Below are positions 33,473 to 45,284 of a stretch of 64,000 nt of DNA, one piece after another. The translations under genes were made by a program, and so were the position numbers. Source of the stretch: Eucalyptus grandis (Eukaryota; Streptophyta; Magnoliopsida; Myrtales; Myrtaceae); assembly GCF_016545825.1 (NCBI RefSeq), contig NC_052612.1:8246001-8310000 (forward strand). The letters run 5' to 3'. Every line of letters starts with the position of its first letter. Position 1 is the first letter of the stretch. The notes under the pieces were generated by a model. The model was given only the letters and a program-made list of their open reading frames with translations, was not told where the DNA came from and ran no database searches.

Positions 33473-34217
33473 AAGGGACACTTAAACGCCATAATTTCGA
33501 AAAAGTACAATTAAGTGCCGAGTTTCGGAGTAAAGTAGAATACTTAAGTGCCACTCCAAAACCGCAAAATGGTGACGTTGTAATTTTAAAAACTTTAAAT
33601 TTAAAAAAAATTTAAATTATAAAAATTATAAAAACTTAAAATTAAAAAAATTAAAATACTTAAAATTTAAAATAATTAAAATTTAAAAACTAAAAATTTA
33701 AATATGGATTTTTTAAAATTTTTAAATTAATTTTTTTAATTTTAAGTTTTTAAAATTTTAAGTTTTTAAAATTTTAAGTTTTTAAAATTTTACTTTTTTT
33801 TAAATTTTAATTTTTTAAAATTTTATTTTTTTAAATTTTAATTTTTAAATTTTAAGTTTTTTAATTTAAATTTTTTTAAATTTTTAATTTTTTAAATTTT
33901 TTATTTTAAGGTTTTTTTATTTTTTAAGCTTTTTATTTTTTAGAATATTTTAAATAAAATTAAGTTTAAATTTAATTTAATTAATTTTTATATTAATTAT
34001 TTACACATCAAACACAAAACGACGTTTTTTTTTGCATTTTTCGCCACGTCGCCGTGCAAAACAACGCCGTTTTACACCCAACTTGCCGGAAAATTGCCAC
34101 GTCAGCCATTTGGCTGAATTTTGGCCGGAGTGGCATTTAAATATTCCACCTTACTCTAAAACTAGCACTTAAGTGTACCTTTCCGAAGTTATGGCACTTT
34201 TAAGTGTCCCTCCGTGC
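33473..34217. mobile_element. AT-rich MITE with about 90-bp terminal inverted repeats
   Basis: The left arm (agggacacttaaa-gccata, then acttaagtgccactcc) is mirrored by the right arm (ggagtggcatttaa, then tatggcacttttaagtgtccc). The core at 33580-33990 is almost pure A/T. Together with short flanking sequence the whole insertion (about 33440-34246) is bracketed by ccgatcgag, and 61728-61740 is the uninterrupted paralogous site. A 9-bp duplication and long TIRs suggest the MULE class. Confidence 0.65.
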
Positions 34218-34875
34218 CAAGCTTATAGCACTTCGGGTGTCCAAAACTCCCCGATCGAGTATCGAGCTTGAAATTTTTCCAGGAATAAGCATTCCCCTAT
34301 GCACACATCAAACACCAGAAACTCTCATCAGTCAGCTTCTCTGTCATAAGACTCTCCATGCAGATTCTCTACGAATCTTGCTGATAAATCAGAATCGCAA
34401 AACGGACATACTGGTGTAACAATTACCAGTCCGGTGATCAACCATTGTCGAGTAACGGACATGGCCAGTATCTCTTTTTACCTGAAACATCTCAACTCTA
34501 TTTGCAAACTGCTAGATTTATTTCCAGAACATGAGCGCGACAGCAAAAGAAGTTCATAAGAAGCACTGGAAATGCTCCACCGAGACAGATCAATCCCTAG
34601 AAAAAGAAATCAACGGAGAAAGATTTTCATAGTTCATGCTCAACGAGCAATATTTGGGTCGAGAGCTTTCGACCCTCAGAAAGACCAGAAATGCTAGCTG
34701 TATTATTACAAAACTTACAGTCCAGGCGAAGTACTTGTCTGTCCAGAAATCATCAACTCTCTAGGTGATTACGTTTCCAATATAAATGGAAAGCAATCAG
34801 TTGATTCAGTTTCTTTCTAAGAGAAGAAATACCGCATCAATACAGAACGTTTATTAACCCCATCAAATCAGCTGT

Positions 34876-37047
34876 CTAACTGATGTACTGCGACATCCAC
34901 TTGAACCCCTCGCCATAGCCCATCTTGCGGACGACGCTACATGCGAACACCTCAAGGGGCCTAACAGTCTGATCTGCAAGATTCACTTTCCCTTTGCCAG
35001 TCGTCAAGCCGGTGAGCCCGAGATGATACCGCAGCTCATCCTCCAAAGCTGCATGTGGGATATCCATCTTGTTCCCGAGACCAAGGAAAGGCAGCTTAGC
35101 AAGAGCTTCATGTGAAAGGAGGGCATCGAGCTCCATCTTTGATTCTGCAAACCTCTCCTTGTCGCAGGCGTCCACCACATATACCACTGCATCCACCTAG
35201 AGAAGAAAGTGCGGAAGATCAATCGTTCGATATAAATCTCATTTGCAAATGTGTGCCGAAGAGCTGTCCAAGTTGAATTTGTAAACTAGATGACAAAAGG
35301 AGTAGAAAGTCATCAACTCACACATCGCTTCCAACCTAAATGAAATGATGGGACAAGAGGAAGCTTGGCAACATGGATACAGGAGCGAATGCCATCGATA
35401 TGAACAAAAGTCGTTTGCCTCTATATGCACCTGCTCGAGTTAGAAGAGCTATGGACGATCCATTAATCCTTACTACATAGAGAGCCTTGCCCTCTCGTCC
35501 TCAGCAGATAATGTAAACTGTCATCTTCACCCTTATGATCTATAACTAATTTAGTCGACAGAGATAAGTCCTTTTTCAGCTTTTTCATGTGTACCTAGTT
35601 ACCATTTAAGTTTTGATTCATGATGGCAACATATTTGACCTCATCAACGCTTGCTTAAGGATTTATAAGTACTTCTTCACCCCTCTCGTCCTCAGTAGAT
35701 AAGTCCTTATGGTCTATAAGTCCTTTTTCGTAAACTAGATGACAAAAAGCATCCGACTACTCTCAGAGGAAAGAAACAGAGCATGCATCATTTTTTGCAT
35801 AACCTCTAGAAACTATTACAGAATCCACGAATGAATCAACAAAATTACAGGCAATTATGGGACATCCGAAAACAGGAGCTTTCAAAGAAAAGAAACAGGG
35901 CAAAACTTCACCATGGCGTAGTACTCCAGCCAGACTCTACGAGTGATCTGGCGACCACCCAAGTCGAAAGCTCTGAACTTTATCTTCCCTATATACAGCT
36001 CCTTTGAAGTCGGGCTGCCCATCACAGAAGCACGTCAGAACCGTTCAGCTTACTTTCAATAAGCATGTATCCTCCTACATACGCACTACATATATCTACA
36101 CATTATTAACTAAGAAATACACGAGAAACCCATATCTCAATAAGTGAGCAGTCAACTCACCAGACGAAATGAAGAAAGGAGGTTTGGAGAAACGAAAGGA
36201 ATCGATGACAAAAACAAGAAAAGATAGGCAAGAGAAACTCTTGATCACGATAAGAGAAATAAGCAACTTCGGAACTGTGTATTTGTTGAGTAGGTCACTC
36301 CCAATCGGAGAGGCTTTGAAGTAAAATATGTGTGGTAATGAGTGTGTAAAATTAAAAAGAAAAAAAAAAGAAAGAAAAAAATCAAAAGAGATCGGGAGAT
36401 AAATCAACGTGATCTTCCACATCCAGAAAATCAAGGAAGATTAGGAAAGAAATCAAAGTGATATTCTCATATCTACAAAATCACGAGAGATTATAAGATA
36501 AATCAACGTGATTTTCATATCATAGAATTTCAATTGGGATTGCATTTTGCTCCTATAAATAGGAATCCTCCTCAACGGAGAAGTATATACAAAAGCAATA
36601 ATATTAGAGTAGTGTAGCGGAAGAAACAGTTTTCTTCTTTCAAGAAGCAGAGTTATCCCATTTTGAAGACAGAGATCCACCTTTGGTGAAAGTTGTATCC
36701 CATTTTGAAGTGTACTACGGTCCCGTGGTTTTCCCTTCACTTTGTGTTTTCCACGTTAAAATTATGGTGTTATTTACTATTCATCTTTATATCTTTCATT
36801 CAATATTTTATTCTATTTAATTTTCATGGAAATAGCAGTGGGAAAAAATTATCTGGACATTCTCCACAAATATGTTCTTTTCTTTTCCCCAACAATATTT
36901 CCATCGAGGAGAGTCTCTACGAATTCGAACGGAGGTACCTCACCCTTCAACATGCGAAGCAGGGCTATGTTATCTAGACCCAAGATCTTCCTTCTGGTGC
37001 AGACCCAGAGACGCCAAAGCTCCATAGAACTTATCCACCGGAGACAT
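34876..37047 (-). pseudogene. SAR1: SAR1 small GTPase pseudogene, copy A
   Basis: SAR1 is the GTPase that starts COPII coat assembly at the ER. Exon 1 (37047-36939) encodes MSPVDKFYGALASLGLHQKE, but about 20 bp including the P-loop GLDN.GKT are deleted and an in-frame stop follows. Exon 2 (about 36010-35913) keeps the switch-II part (GKIKFRAFDLGGRQ) but has lost its acceptor and the first dozen codons with the switch-I segment. Exon 3 (35196-34876) is intact: [25 protein letters not shown] (the NKxD motif), GKGKVNLAD, and the ending [15 protein letters not shown]. Without G1 and switch I it cannot be a GTPase. Confidence 0.85.
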
Positions 37048-37407
37048 CATTCCCTCTATTTTTCTTCTTTCTTTACGACCCTTGGAGGAAGAAACAAGAA
37101 GCAAGCAACAAGTGCAAGAAACTAAATTCCGTTTAAAGGAACAAACGTTGAGCCCTGTTCTTGTTGTCAAACACTCCCTCTCAATGCGCCACGTGCATGG
37201 CTGAAGTGCGTTTTGGCAATGTTCAATTTTATGATTATTTCGTTAGACGAAATGAAGAGAGAAGGCCTCGAGAAACGAAAGCAATAAATGACGAAAACAA
37301 GAACAGATTGAAAAGACAAGTTCTCAATCACGATAAAAGAAAATGCAACTTCACGACTGTGTATGTCCATCGAAGGCAGTTTCTACAAAGTCAAACGAGA
37401 GGAGTAC

Positions 37408-37531
37408 CTCATCCTTCAGCCTATGAAGCAGGGTAGTCTTCTTGAATTATCTAGTCCCAAGAGCAAGATCTTCGCTTCCTTCTGCCGCAACCCGGCACCA
37501 TAGCTTCACGGGACCAATCCACCAGAGACAT
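37408..37531 (-). pseudogene. SAR1: SAR1 first-exon fragment
   Basis: Starts MSLVDWSREA on the minus strand. It then shifts frame; the P-loop text ([14 protein letters not shown]) reappears in another frame with the glycine codon shortened. It ends at a GT donor (gatgag-gtactcc). The length is 124 bp, so frame is lost. No downstream exons face it except those of copy A. Confidence 0.75.
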
Positions 37532-37840
37532 TCCTTCTCTGTTTTTCTTCTTCTTTACAACTGGAAACAAGAAGAACATAAGAAAGCAGAGAGCTTCGGA
37601 GCAAGAATTGGAATCCTGAAACTCAGCCCGTGAAAAATGTTAAATTTGCGACCTCAACAATCGAACGAGTATGTTTCACAGGCTGAGTTCCAGGATTCTA
37701 GTTCTTTCTCCGAAGCTCTCTGCTTTCTTATGTCCTTCTCATTTTCAATTGTAAAGAAGAAGAAAAATAGAGGATAGATGTCTCTAGTGGATTGGTCCCA
37801 TGAAGCTCTAGCGCATCTAGGGTTACGGCAGAAGGATTTG
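37478..37840. repeat. Near-palindrome joining divergent SAR1 copies
   Basis: Left arm 37478-37635 and right arm 37674-37840 are reverse complements over about 155 bp with about 38 bp between. Both arms include the SAR1 5' leader and first codons in opposite directions, so this is an inverted duplication with its centre near 37655. Confidence 0.8.
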
Positions 37841-39585
37841 CCTCTGGGGCTACGGCAGAAGGAAGTGAAAATCTTGCTCTTGGGGCTGGATAATTCAGGG
37901 AAGACTACCCTGCTTCATATGCTAAAGGATGAGGTATTTTCGTGTGACTTTGTAGAGATTCATGGACATAGACAGTCATGAAGTTACTTTTCCTTTTATC
38001 GTGATCGAGGACTTGTCTTTTCAATCTGTTCTTGTTTTCATCATTTATTGCTTTCATTTCTCGAGGCCTTCTCTCTATATTTCGCCCAATGAATTTATTA
38101 CTTGACTCTTAAGCTTGGACAATCCCGAACATGGGTTTATAGTATATTTCTGAGTCTACAGTGTATGTAAATAGCATGTTCATAGGATGATAACATGCCC
38201 GTTGAAAGTGAGCTGAACAATTTCGGTCTGATTCCCTGATTGGCAAAGATTGGTTCAGCACCAGCCCACCCAGTTCCTGACTTCAGAGGAATTGCGTGTA
38301 GGGAAGATAAAGCTCAGAGCTTTCGACTTCAGTGGTCGCCAGATCGCTCGCAGAGCCTGGCCGGACTACTACACTAAGGTAAAGCTCTGCTCTTTTTTCC
38401 TCTCCTCTGAAAGCTCCTGTTTTCGGATGCCCCGTAATTGCGTGCCCTTTGGTTGATTCATTCACGGATTCTGTAATAGTTTCTAAATGCTATGCAAAAA
38501 TGATGCATGTGGGGTGGATCATCAGTAGTCGGATGCTTTTTGCCCCATGAGTTTGGAAACGGGAAAACTTTTTCTTCAACCGAAAAACTAATTGCGGCCA
38601 AGAGAGTTCTTTGCAGGGTTGAAAGGTGGTCATCTACGACCACGACTGATACCAAATGTTTTCGGTTTGACTGGTGCAAGAAACTTCTCTTTTGGTTCTG
38701 CAGTCGTGTGAATGTAATGTGCACATTTCTCTTTCCTTTCACACGGTTTGATTTTTGCAGTTGGACTGATTCTGTGATGGGGACAATCTAGTTAAGATGG
38801 ATGCAGCAGATATAATGCTTGAACTTTTAAGGATGTTAAAAAGCGTTGATGGGGCCAAGCATGTTGCCATCATGAATCTATGCTTAAAATGTAACTGTGT
38901 GAGCATGAAAAAGCTGGAAAAGGGTCGACTACCTTAGTGTGAAGATGACAGTTTACATTATCTGCTAAGGACGAGAGGGGAAGGCTCTCTGTTTAGGAAG
39001 ATGGATCGTCGATAGCAGTTCTATCTCTAGAAGGTACATATAGAGGCAAAAGGCTTTCATTCGTATCGATGGCACTCGCTTATGCATCCATGTCGCGGTG
39101 CTCCCTCCTGTCCCATCATTTCGTTTAGGTTGGAGGCGATGTGCGAGTTGATGACTTTCTACTCCTTTTGTCATCTAATTTACGAATTTAGCTCGGACAG
39201 CTCTTCGGCACACATCTTCCGATGAGATTTATATCGAATGATTGATCTTTCGCACTTTCTTCTCTAGGTGGATGCCATAGTGTATCTGGTGGATGCTGCG
39301 ACAAGGAGAGGTTTGCGGAATCAAAGAGGGAGCTCAATGCCCTCCTTTCAGATGAAGCTCTTGCTAAGATGCCCTTCCTCATGCTCGGGAACAAGACGGA
39401 TATCCCACATGTAGCTTCGGAGGACGAGCTGCGATATATCTCGGGCTCACCAGCTTGATGAGTGGCAAGGGAAAATGAATCTTGCAGATCAGACCGCTAG
39501 GCCCCTCAAGGTGTTCACATGCAGCGTCGTGTGCAAGATGGGCTACGGCGAAGGGTTCAGGTGGATGTCGCAGTACATCAAGTAG
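37778..39585 (+). pseudogene. SAR1: SAR1 small GTPase pseudogene, copy B
   Basis: Exon 1 (37778-37933) encodes [20 protein letters not shown], then a duplicated 9-residue piece, then [20 protein letters not shown]. The P-loop GLDNSGKT is intact. Exon 2 (about 38247-38378) encodes VQHQPTQFLTSEELRVGKIK and FDFSGRQIARR, with DLGG of switch II changed to DFSG. The expected acceptor before AGATTG reads AA rather than AG, and the AG two bases on would shift the frame. Exon 3 (39268-39585) carries three one-base deletions; the frame is lost after LVDA and regained only near GK-KMNLAD. The end reads [15 protein letters not shown]. It is therefore non-functional despite its good first exon. Confidence 0.85.
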
Positions 39586-40560
39586 AGAGCAGATTTGATG
39601 GTGTTAATAAATGTGCTGTTTTGATGTGGTGTTTCTTTCTTCTCTCAGAAAGAAACCGAATTAACTGATTGCTTTCCATTTATATTGAAACGTAAGCACA
39701 TAGAGAGTTGATGATTTCTGGATAGACATGTTCTCGTTATATGAGGACAATGCATTACCATTCGCTTTTGTTCCACGTGTATTGTGTTGAGGTTGTCATA
39801 TCGGTTGTGAAATAGGCTGGTAGTCGGTTTATAAGTATGAGGGAACGCTTACCTCTTGAGCTGCCTTTTGGGGTCGACAACTCTCGACCTAAGTATTGTT
39901 CATTGAGCATGAACTATGCAAATCTTTCTCTGTTGACTTTTTTATGGCGATATGTCTTGACCGAGCATTTCCATACTTCTTATGAACTTCTTTTGTGGTC
40001 GCAGTTTGCAGATACAGTACAGATGTTGCAGGCAAAAAGAGATACTGGCCTCTTGTACGTTACTCAACACGGATTGATCACCGAATGATTGGTAATTGTA
40101 CATCAGTATATCCATTTCGCACATCCGATTTATCAGCAAGTATCGAAGAGAATCTTCAAGGAAAGTCTTGTGACAAAGAAGCTACCTAATGAGATTTTCT
40201 GGCGTTTGATGTGTGCGCAGGGCGAGAGTTTACCCAAGAAGCGATTAGACCTTACCATACGTCGCAGCCTGCTGTGCATTTTGGCCATCATTGGTAATGG
40301 TTGTGATGGAGGTGGAATCGAGAGAGGTAACCGAGTTCTTGAAAATCGAGTAGTGATGGAGTTGGAATCGATACTATCTTAGTGGCATATTCCGCCGGCC
40401 AAAACCCAAGAGGGTATCGAGACCTCCCGAATTTCTCAACGAAATACTCAACCTTCTGCAGAGGCGACACCCAATCGGCTTGTCCCTTCGATGGCAATTT
40501 CAACCGGGATAGCCTGACAGGGAAGAGTACAAGGGAGGTCGTCGTGCATTAGGTTTAGGT
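39586..40560 (+). repeat. SAR1 3' flank and block K, copy 2 (mirror orientation)
   Basis: Aligns in reverse complement with 34251-34875 and 61340-62356 (for example 'aactgattgctttccattta' and 'gagttgatgatttctgga'). Block K lies at 40290-40520. The AT-rich MITE of copy A is not present. No gene recognised. Confidence 0.7.
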
Positions 40561-41119
40561 TTAGCGATCAGATGAAAGTTTTGTGCTCGGTCCAGAATGA
40601 ACGAGAGAGTTTCGCTTCCCCTTGCGATCACCATTATTTTGATGTCAGCAAAGGTTGCAAGGTCGGAGGGGGTTCGACAGTTGACGGCGGGGCTCGGGGA
40701 GGCAGAGGCCGGTTCATGAGCAGAGAGCCCCGTTTTGCGGAGGTCGGGAGAGTGAGGGGAAAACGAGACGGCGGGGTTCTGGGAGGCGTCGGCTTCGGTG
40801 ACGGCGAAGGCAACGTTGGAGGAAAGAGAGAGCAGAGTGGAGGTGAGGAAAAAACGTGAGCTTCGGAGTGATTTTTAACCGAGAGAGAGAGAGAGAGAGC
40901 AATTTCTTCTTTTAACCGCTCTGTAACGAAAGGGAGCGATTTCAACGGGGAGAGAGGAGAGGAGAGAGAGGGTCTGTAATAATTTTGAATATTTTCCATG
41001 TGGGTTCGGACGAGATTTGTCCGTCGTTGAATGGTTTTCTGCATAACCTCCCACGGAGTATTTCGCTCACCCAATATTTTCTCGTCATTTTCCCCTAGAC
41101 GCGACCCACCAATCAGCAC
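40561..41119 (-). other. Open minus-strand stretch, unidentified
   Basis: A 161-codon minus frame (41119-40634) ends in a Pro/Ser-rich tail (SPSPKPTPPRTPPSRFPLTL). It could be the 5' exon of a transit-peptide protein or chance openness in GC-rich, GA-repeat sequence (40879-40900). No domain seen. Confidence 0.25.
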
Positions 41120-41407
41120 CTTCCATGTAGACGAGGCCCGAAATCCACCGTGGATAGCCGGTCACCCATTCCCTGTCCCGACGCCCCACGAGTGCAATCA
41201 AGCGAGGATGCGTACCCCTCTTACCAGTGCAGCCTGTAAACTCTGCTTGTCCGCCAAGCATCCGAACGGAGAGTAGAAATTCAAAACTGGTTCCGGCTAA
41301 AGTTGCTTCAGGCTCTCGCCTTTCTTGATTCTTTCTCATCGTCGGGTGAAATTTCCGGGAAATTTCACTTGGGTTTTTGTCGAAATAAAGGGAAAAAAGA
41401 GGGAGCG

Positions 41408-41532
41408 ATGTTTCTGGTGGATTAGTTCTATGGAGCTCGCCTTCGAGTCTGTGGCAGGAGGAAGAAAATATCTTGCTCTTGGGGCTGGGTAATTCAGGGA
41501 AGACCACCCTTCTTCGCATGCTGAATGATGAG
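41408..41532 (+). pseudogene. SAR1: SAR1 first-exon fragment with early stop
   Basis: Reads MFLVD, then a TAG in place of the conserved Trp. The P-loop-equivalent text ([17 protein letters not shown]) is only in another frame. It ends at gatgag-gtcctttc, the usual donor position, and is followed by intron-1-like sequence to about 41660. Confidence 0.75.
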
Positions 41533-41660
41533 GTCCTTTCATTTGACTTCATAGAGACTCCTGTCCATGGACATACACACTTCTGAAGTTGCCTTTTTCT
41601 CTTACCATGATTGAGAGTCTCTCTTCTCAATCCGTTATTGTTTTCGTCATTGATTCCATT

Positions 41661-42218
41661 TGTTGAGTATGTAGAGGCCACTCGACCACTTCATTTGTCA
41701 ATGGAACATGCTGACTGAATCTTTCTTTAAATGAAAAAGGAAAAAAAATATTATTTTATGGAATTGAGAAGTGGTGACAAAAACCTTTGCCCATCAACTC
41801 TTAATGAATACACACTAAGCCCCTCCACTTTCTTTTTGTCATAGCCTCAGCTTGTGACATGACTTTTAATGGGTACAAATATATTCTCGTCTAGTTTTTT
41901 TGAGGGAATATCATTATCAAACTTTGTTGAAGTGAAAAAAAAAGTTGAAAGAAAAGGGAAAAAAAGAGAAAAAGAAAAACAGCAACAACAATTAGACAAA
42001 TCGGAGCAAGGGTTTATATTCTTGAGCCAGTACTTAATGATAAGGATGATGACGACGACGAAGATGACGAGGAGGAATTGCGTTTGAATTGCCAAGCAAT
42101 AGAACCAAATAGAATCCTAAGGCAACGCCCACCAAAGTTGCAGCAATTCGAGCTTCAACCACCACAAGAAGCACGACCCCGCCGCCAACGCTCTCTTCTT
42201 TCTCCAATTCTACCAGGT
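41661..42218. other. Intergenic, purine-rich
   Basis: An A/G-rich tract at 41930-42080 gives charged low-complexity frames. Nothing else recognised. Confidence 0.5.
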
Positions 42219-42637
42219 AGGGGTGATTAATTCCCGATTCGGTACCTATGAATTGGAAGTCGGATCAAGAGGAATGGTTCCTAATTTTTGGAATCGGGGA
42301 CCGATTGAACTATCTTAAGCTAGACCGATTGATACGGTCCGATCCTGTCCCATTAAATCAATTATTTAGTAAAAAAAATTAAAAATTTAAAAAATACTAC
42401 TGTTGTTACGGTTTATTGCTATTTTTAAGAAATTAAAAAAATTCAAAAAGAATCGGTTCGCCTATCGATGCCTGGTTTCGTTTGATCCCCCCCCTCTCCT
42501 CTCAAACTGAGAATCAGACCAATAATCATCGGGCCCATTTTTATGGAACTAGAAATTGGACCAAACCAACCAGTCAAGTCCGGTTCGGTCCAGGCGATTC
42601 TCAATTTGAGTAGTCCAACATGTTCACCTCTAGAGCT
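42219..42637. mobile_element. hAT-like non-autonomous element
   Basis: Starts taggggtga and ends tcacctcta, with subterminal 'ttcccgattcgg' and 'ccggttcggtcc'-type repeats typical of short hAT MITEs. No 8-bp target duplication was found. Confidence 0.35.
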
Positions 42638-43200
42638 AGATCACTCTAACCGGTCAACCCTCTATGGCCCATTCATGGGCTCCATCTCTGTCCAATCCGC
42701 GAAGCCCCCAATTCCCCTCCTCTCTCCCACCCAACCTAACCACCCTCGGCTCCAACCCCCAATCGCCATCTTTCTTTCTTTTTTTGTTTTTTTGGGGATT
42801 CAAGGCGCAAGTTCGCCGACCAAGCTCGATCCCGATGACAGAGGACTGAAACGGTGGCGAGGGTTGGATGGAGACGGCGGTGGGGTGATGGTGGTGGAAG
42901 GGGAGAGGAGAGATGGGGGGCGCAAGATGAGGGAGGCTTCTGGTGTATAGGGTGTTGGATGACACGTGTCTTTTGGAGAATCAAGCGGGATCTTGACATA
43001 CTCGAACCGCGCAACCCCCCCCACCTGATATTTTCTCGTCCCGAGTAGGGAAAAGCAGGGAAAAGCAGAATGTACTATGAGGATGCATTCGACGTTTTGT
43101 GGCGGCGGAATTGGACAGATGGGAACGGGAGTCGGTTCCTTCGTTTTTCTTTTGGAAGCTCGGTAGTGGGCTCCTTGAATGTCAAGACAAAAGGCTTGTT
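42638..43200. other. GC-rich unassigned sequence
   Basis: Open on several frames in both directions (42543-42950 plus, 42965-42654 minus) with Pro/Ser- and Gly-rich low-complexity content. No motif and no splice structure. Confidence 0.35.
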
Positions 43201-43729
43201 CGGACAGCCGGGCAGACCTTTGTACTCGCAGAAAAAGGAGAGATTTTCAATCTAATACGCTGGTGACTGTACTCACAAATATATAGATTATCTTTTGAAA
43301 ATCGGGGAGAATTACGCAAATCTCCTCCTGACTTTAGGGTGGGTAATACGCAGGTGCGACTACACTATCACTCATTATTTTATTGAAACGTCCATTTTAT
43401 TATGGCCGTTAACTTTGGGTGACATTCTCGGTTTATATTTACAATTCCCCTCGGGTGTCAAGGGGTGGTGTATATTTTCATGTCTTTCCTTCTTTTTCTT
43501 TTTCCAAAATAAATCTCGCCTTTGCCTTTGACTTAGGGGTATAAAAATAAATTAAAGAAAAGCGGGTAGGATAAATTAACTAACACATCGGAAGAAGTGT
43601 CCTCGATGATAACGTAATGAGTAGAGACTATTAGGAATTTGCTAAAGCATATAAAGAAATTTTAGAGAAAAGAAACAGAGTCAAGTAGAAAAAGGAAAAA
43701 GAAAAAAGGGCTTTGCTAACAGAAACTAA
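43201..43729. repeat. Paralogous block S, copy 1 (left part)
   Basis: Aligns with 59600-60060: 'gtgcgactac', 'tattttattgaaa', 'tattttcatgtctttcc', 'tttagagaaaagaaac'. Non-coding. Confidence 0.7.
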
Positions 43730-44235
43730 GGGTTTGTTTGTTGATGCTTCTATTCTTTTGTTTTTCTATCCTTTGGCTTCTTGAGAATTGAAAAAGAATG
43801 GAAACCGTTTGATAATATCAATTAATTTTTCTATTCCCAGAATAGAAAAGTAGTCGGGAATAAATTTGGAAAAGAAACAAGAAATAGAAAAAAATAGTTG
43901 CTTCTTCCTAAGAACAATTTTTAGAAATAAGTTATTTTTTCTTTTCTTCATCCTCGCCACGCGCCCACCCCACTTGCTACCACCCATCGCCACCATTGCC
44001 GCCCGTTGCCGCCGCCGCCACAAGGAAGAATAAGAAAAAAATCTGAAAAATTATTTAAAAATTAAAAGAAATTTTACTTTACAAAAAAAAAAAAAAAATT
44101 ATGGATTGTATCAAACACATTCCTATTTTTTTTCCATTCTGAGAATAAAAAAATTATTGTAAGGAATGGAAATAGAAAAAGATTATTTCCAAAATGAAAT
44201 TGTTCTTGGGAACAAAAGCATTACCGAACAAATCC
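43730..44235. mobile_element. E1: TAA-flanked TIR element (Harbinger-like MITE)
   Basis: Starts gggtttgtttg and ends accgaacaaatcc, flanked by TAA (43727-43729 and 44236-44238). It has subterminal aatagaaa-type motifs and a short CGCC-rich core (43955-44020). Confidence 0.6.
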
Positions 44236-44238
44236 TAA

Positions 44239-44845
44239 GACCTTGTTTGGTAACGTTTCTATTTCTCCCAATTTCTGTTTTTTTATTCCCCATAATAAAA
44301 TAACCGAAATCCGTTTAATAATGTCAATTAATTTTTCTATTCCCCGAAATAAAATAGTAGCTGGGGAATAGATTTAGAATAAAAACAAGAATTAAAAAAA
44401 AAAAAAGTAACTTCTTCTTCTTAGGAACAATTTCTAGAAATAAGTTATTTCTCTATTTTTTTTCCTTTTCTTCTTATTTGTTGGCCGCCACCCCCTTGCC
44501 CTCTCGCCCTTAACCGATTGTCGCTGCTGACCGCCCACCTTCGACCACCGCCAATCATTAGTTGATCGTGGCTGTCGTTGGTGGCGGGTAGCGATCAACG
44601 GTCGGCGGCGGCGATCGGCAGCGGTTTGGAAGAATAAGAAAAAAATTAAAAGAAATTTTACATTACAAAAAAATTATGAATTGTACCAAACTTATTCCTA
44701 TTCTTTTTTCATTTTGAGAATAGAAATTTTTGTAGTTACCAAACACATTCTTTCATTGAGAAATTGTTCCGGAGAATTGAAATAAAAAAAGACTATTTAT
44801 GAAAAGAAATTGTTCTCTGAAACAAAAGCGCTACCAAACGAACCC
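44239..44845. mobile_element. E2: TAA-flanked TIR element, adjacent to E1
   Basis: Starts gaccttgtttggtaacg and ends gctaccaaacgaaccc, flanked by TAA (44236-44238 shared with E1, and 44846-44848). AT-rich arms surround a GC-rich CCGCC/GGCGG core (44485-44630). Confidence 0.65.
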
Positions 44846-45284
44846 TAAATGGTTAAGTAACCAAACAGAAAAAAAAAAAAATTGAATATATTCAATGATT
44901 AATTACTGCCAAAAGAAAAATGATTGCCAAAAATAAAATTCAAAATATCATTATAGATTGGGTGCATCATTTTCTTTTTGACTCATTGCCATCATTTCCT
45001 TTCAATTATTCTTTCTTTTTGATATTATCAATCATTGTTTACATCAATTAGCCCTGTAAAACATACATATTAATTTTTTTTGTTTCCTATTTATTTAATC
45101 GGTCTTTTTTAATTTTTATTCTATTTTTTTACATCAAGGAAATGTAAAAAAACGATATTTCCTTTGAGAAAACGAGATGAAAATAAATTTCTACACTTTA
45201 AAGTCATGCACGCTGCAACTTGTTGACAGTTAAGAAGAAGCTATAACAAAATGAAATTTGATGGAGATATTGCGTAATGATTAA
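44846..45284. repeat. Block S, copy 1 (middle part)
   Basis: Partly aligns with 60100-60250 and 60740-60830 ('cctttgagaaaacgagatga', 'tttaaagtcatg'). Non-coding. Confidence 0.55.

Noticed and set aside
33580..33990. Nearly pure A/T stretch as a scaffold-attachment or centromeric sequence
   Set aside because: It is the core of an element with terminal inverted repeats, and the paralogous site without it exists.
41085..41681. 198-codon minus-strand frame
   Set aside because: Runs antisense through a SAR1 first-exon fragment and its intron; no motif and no splice evidence.
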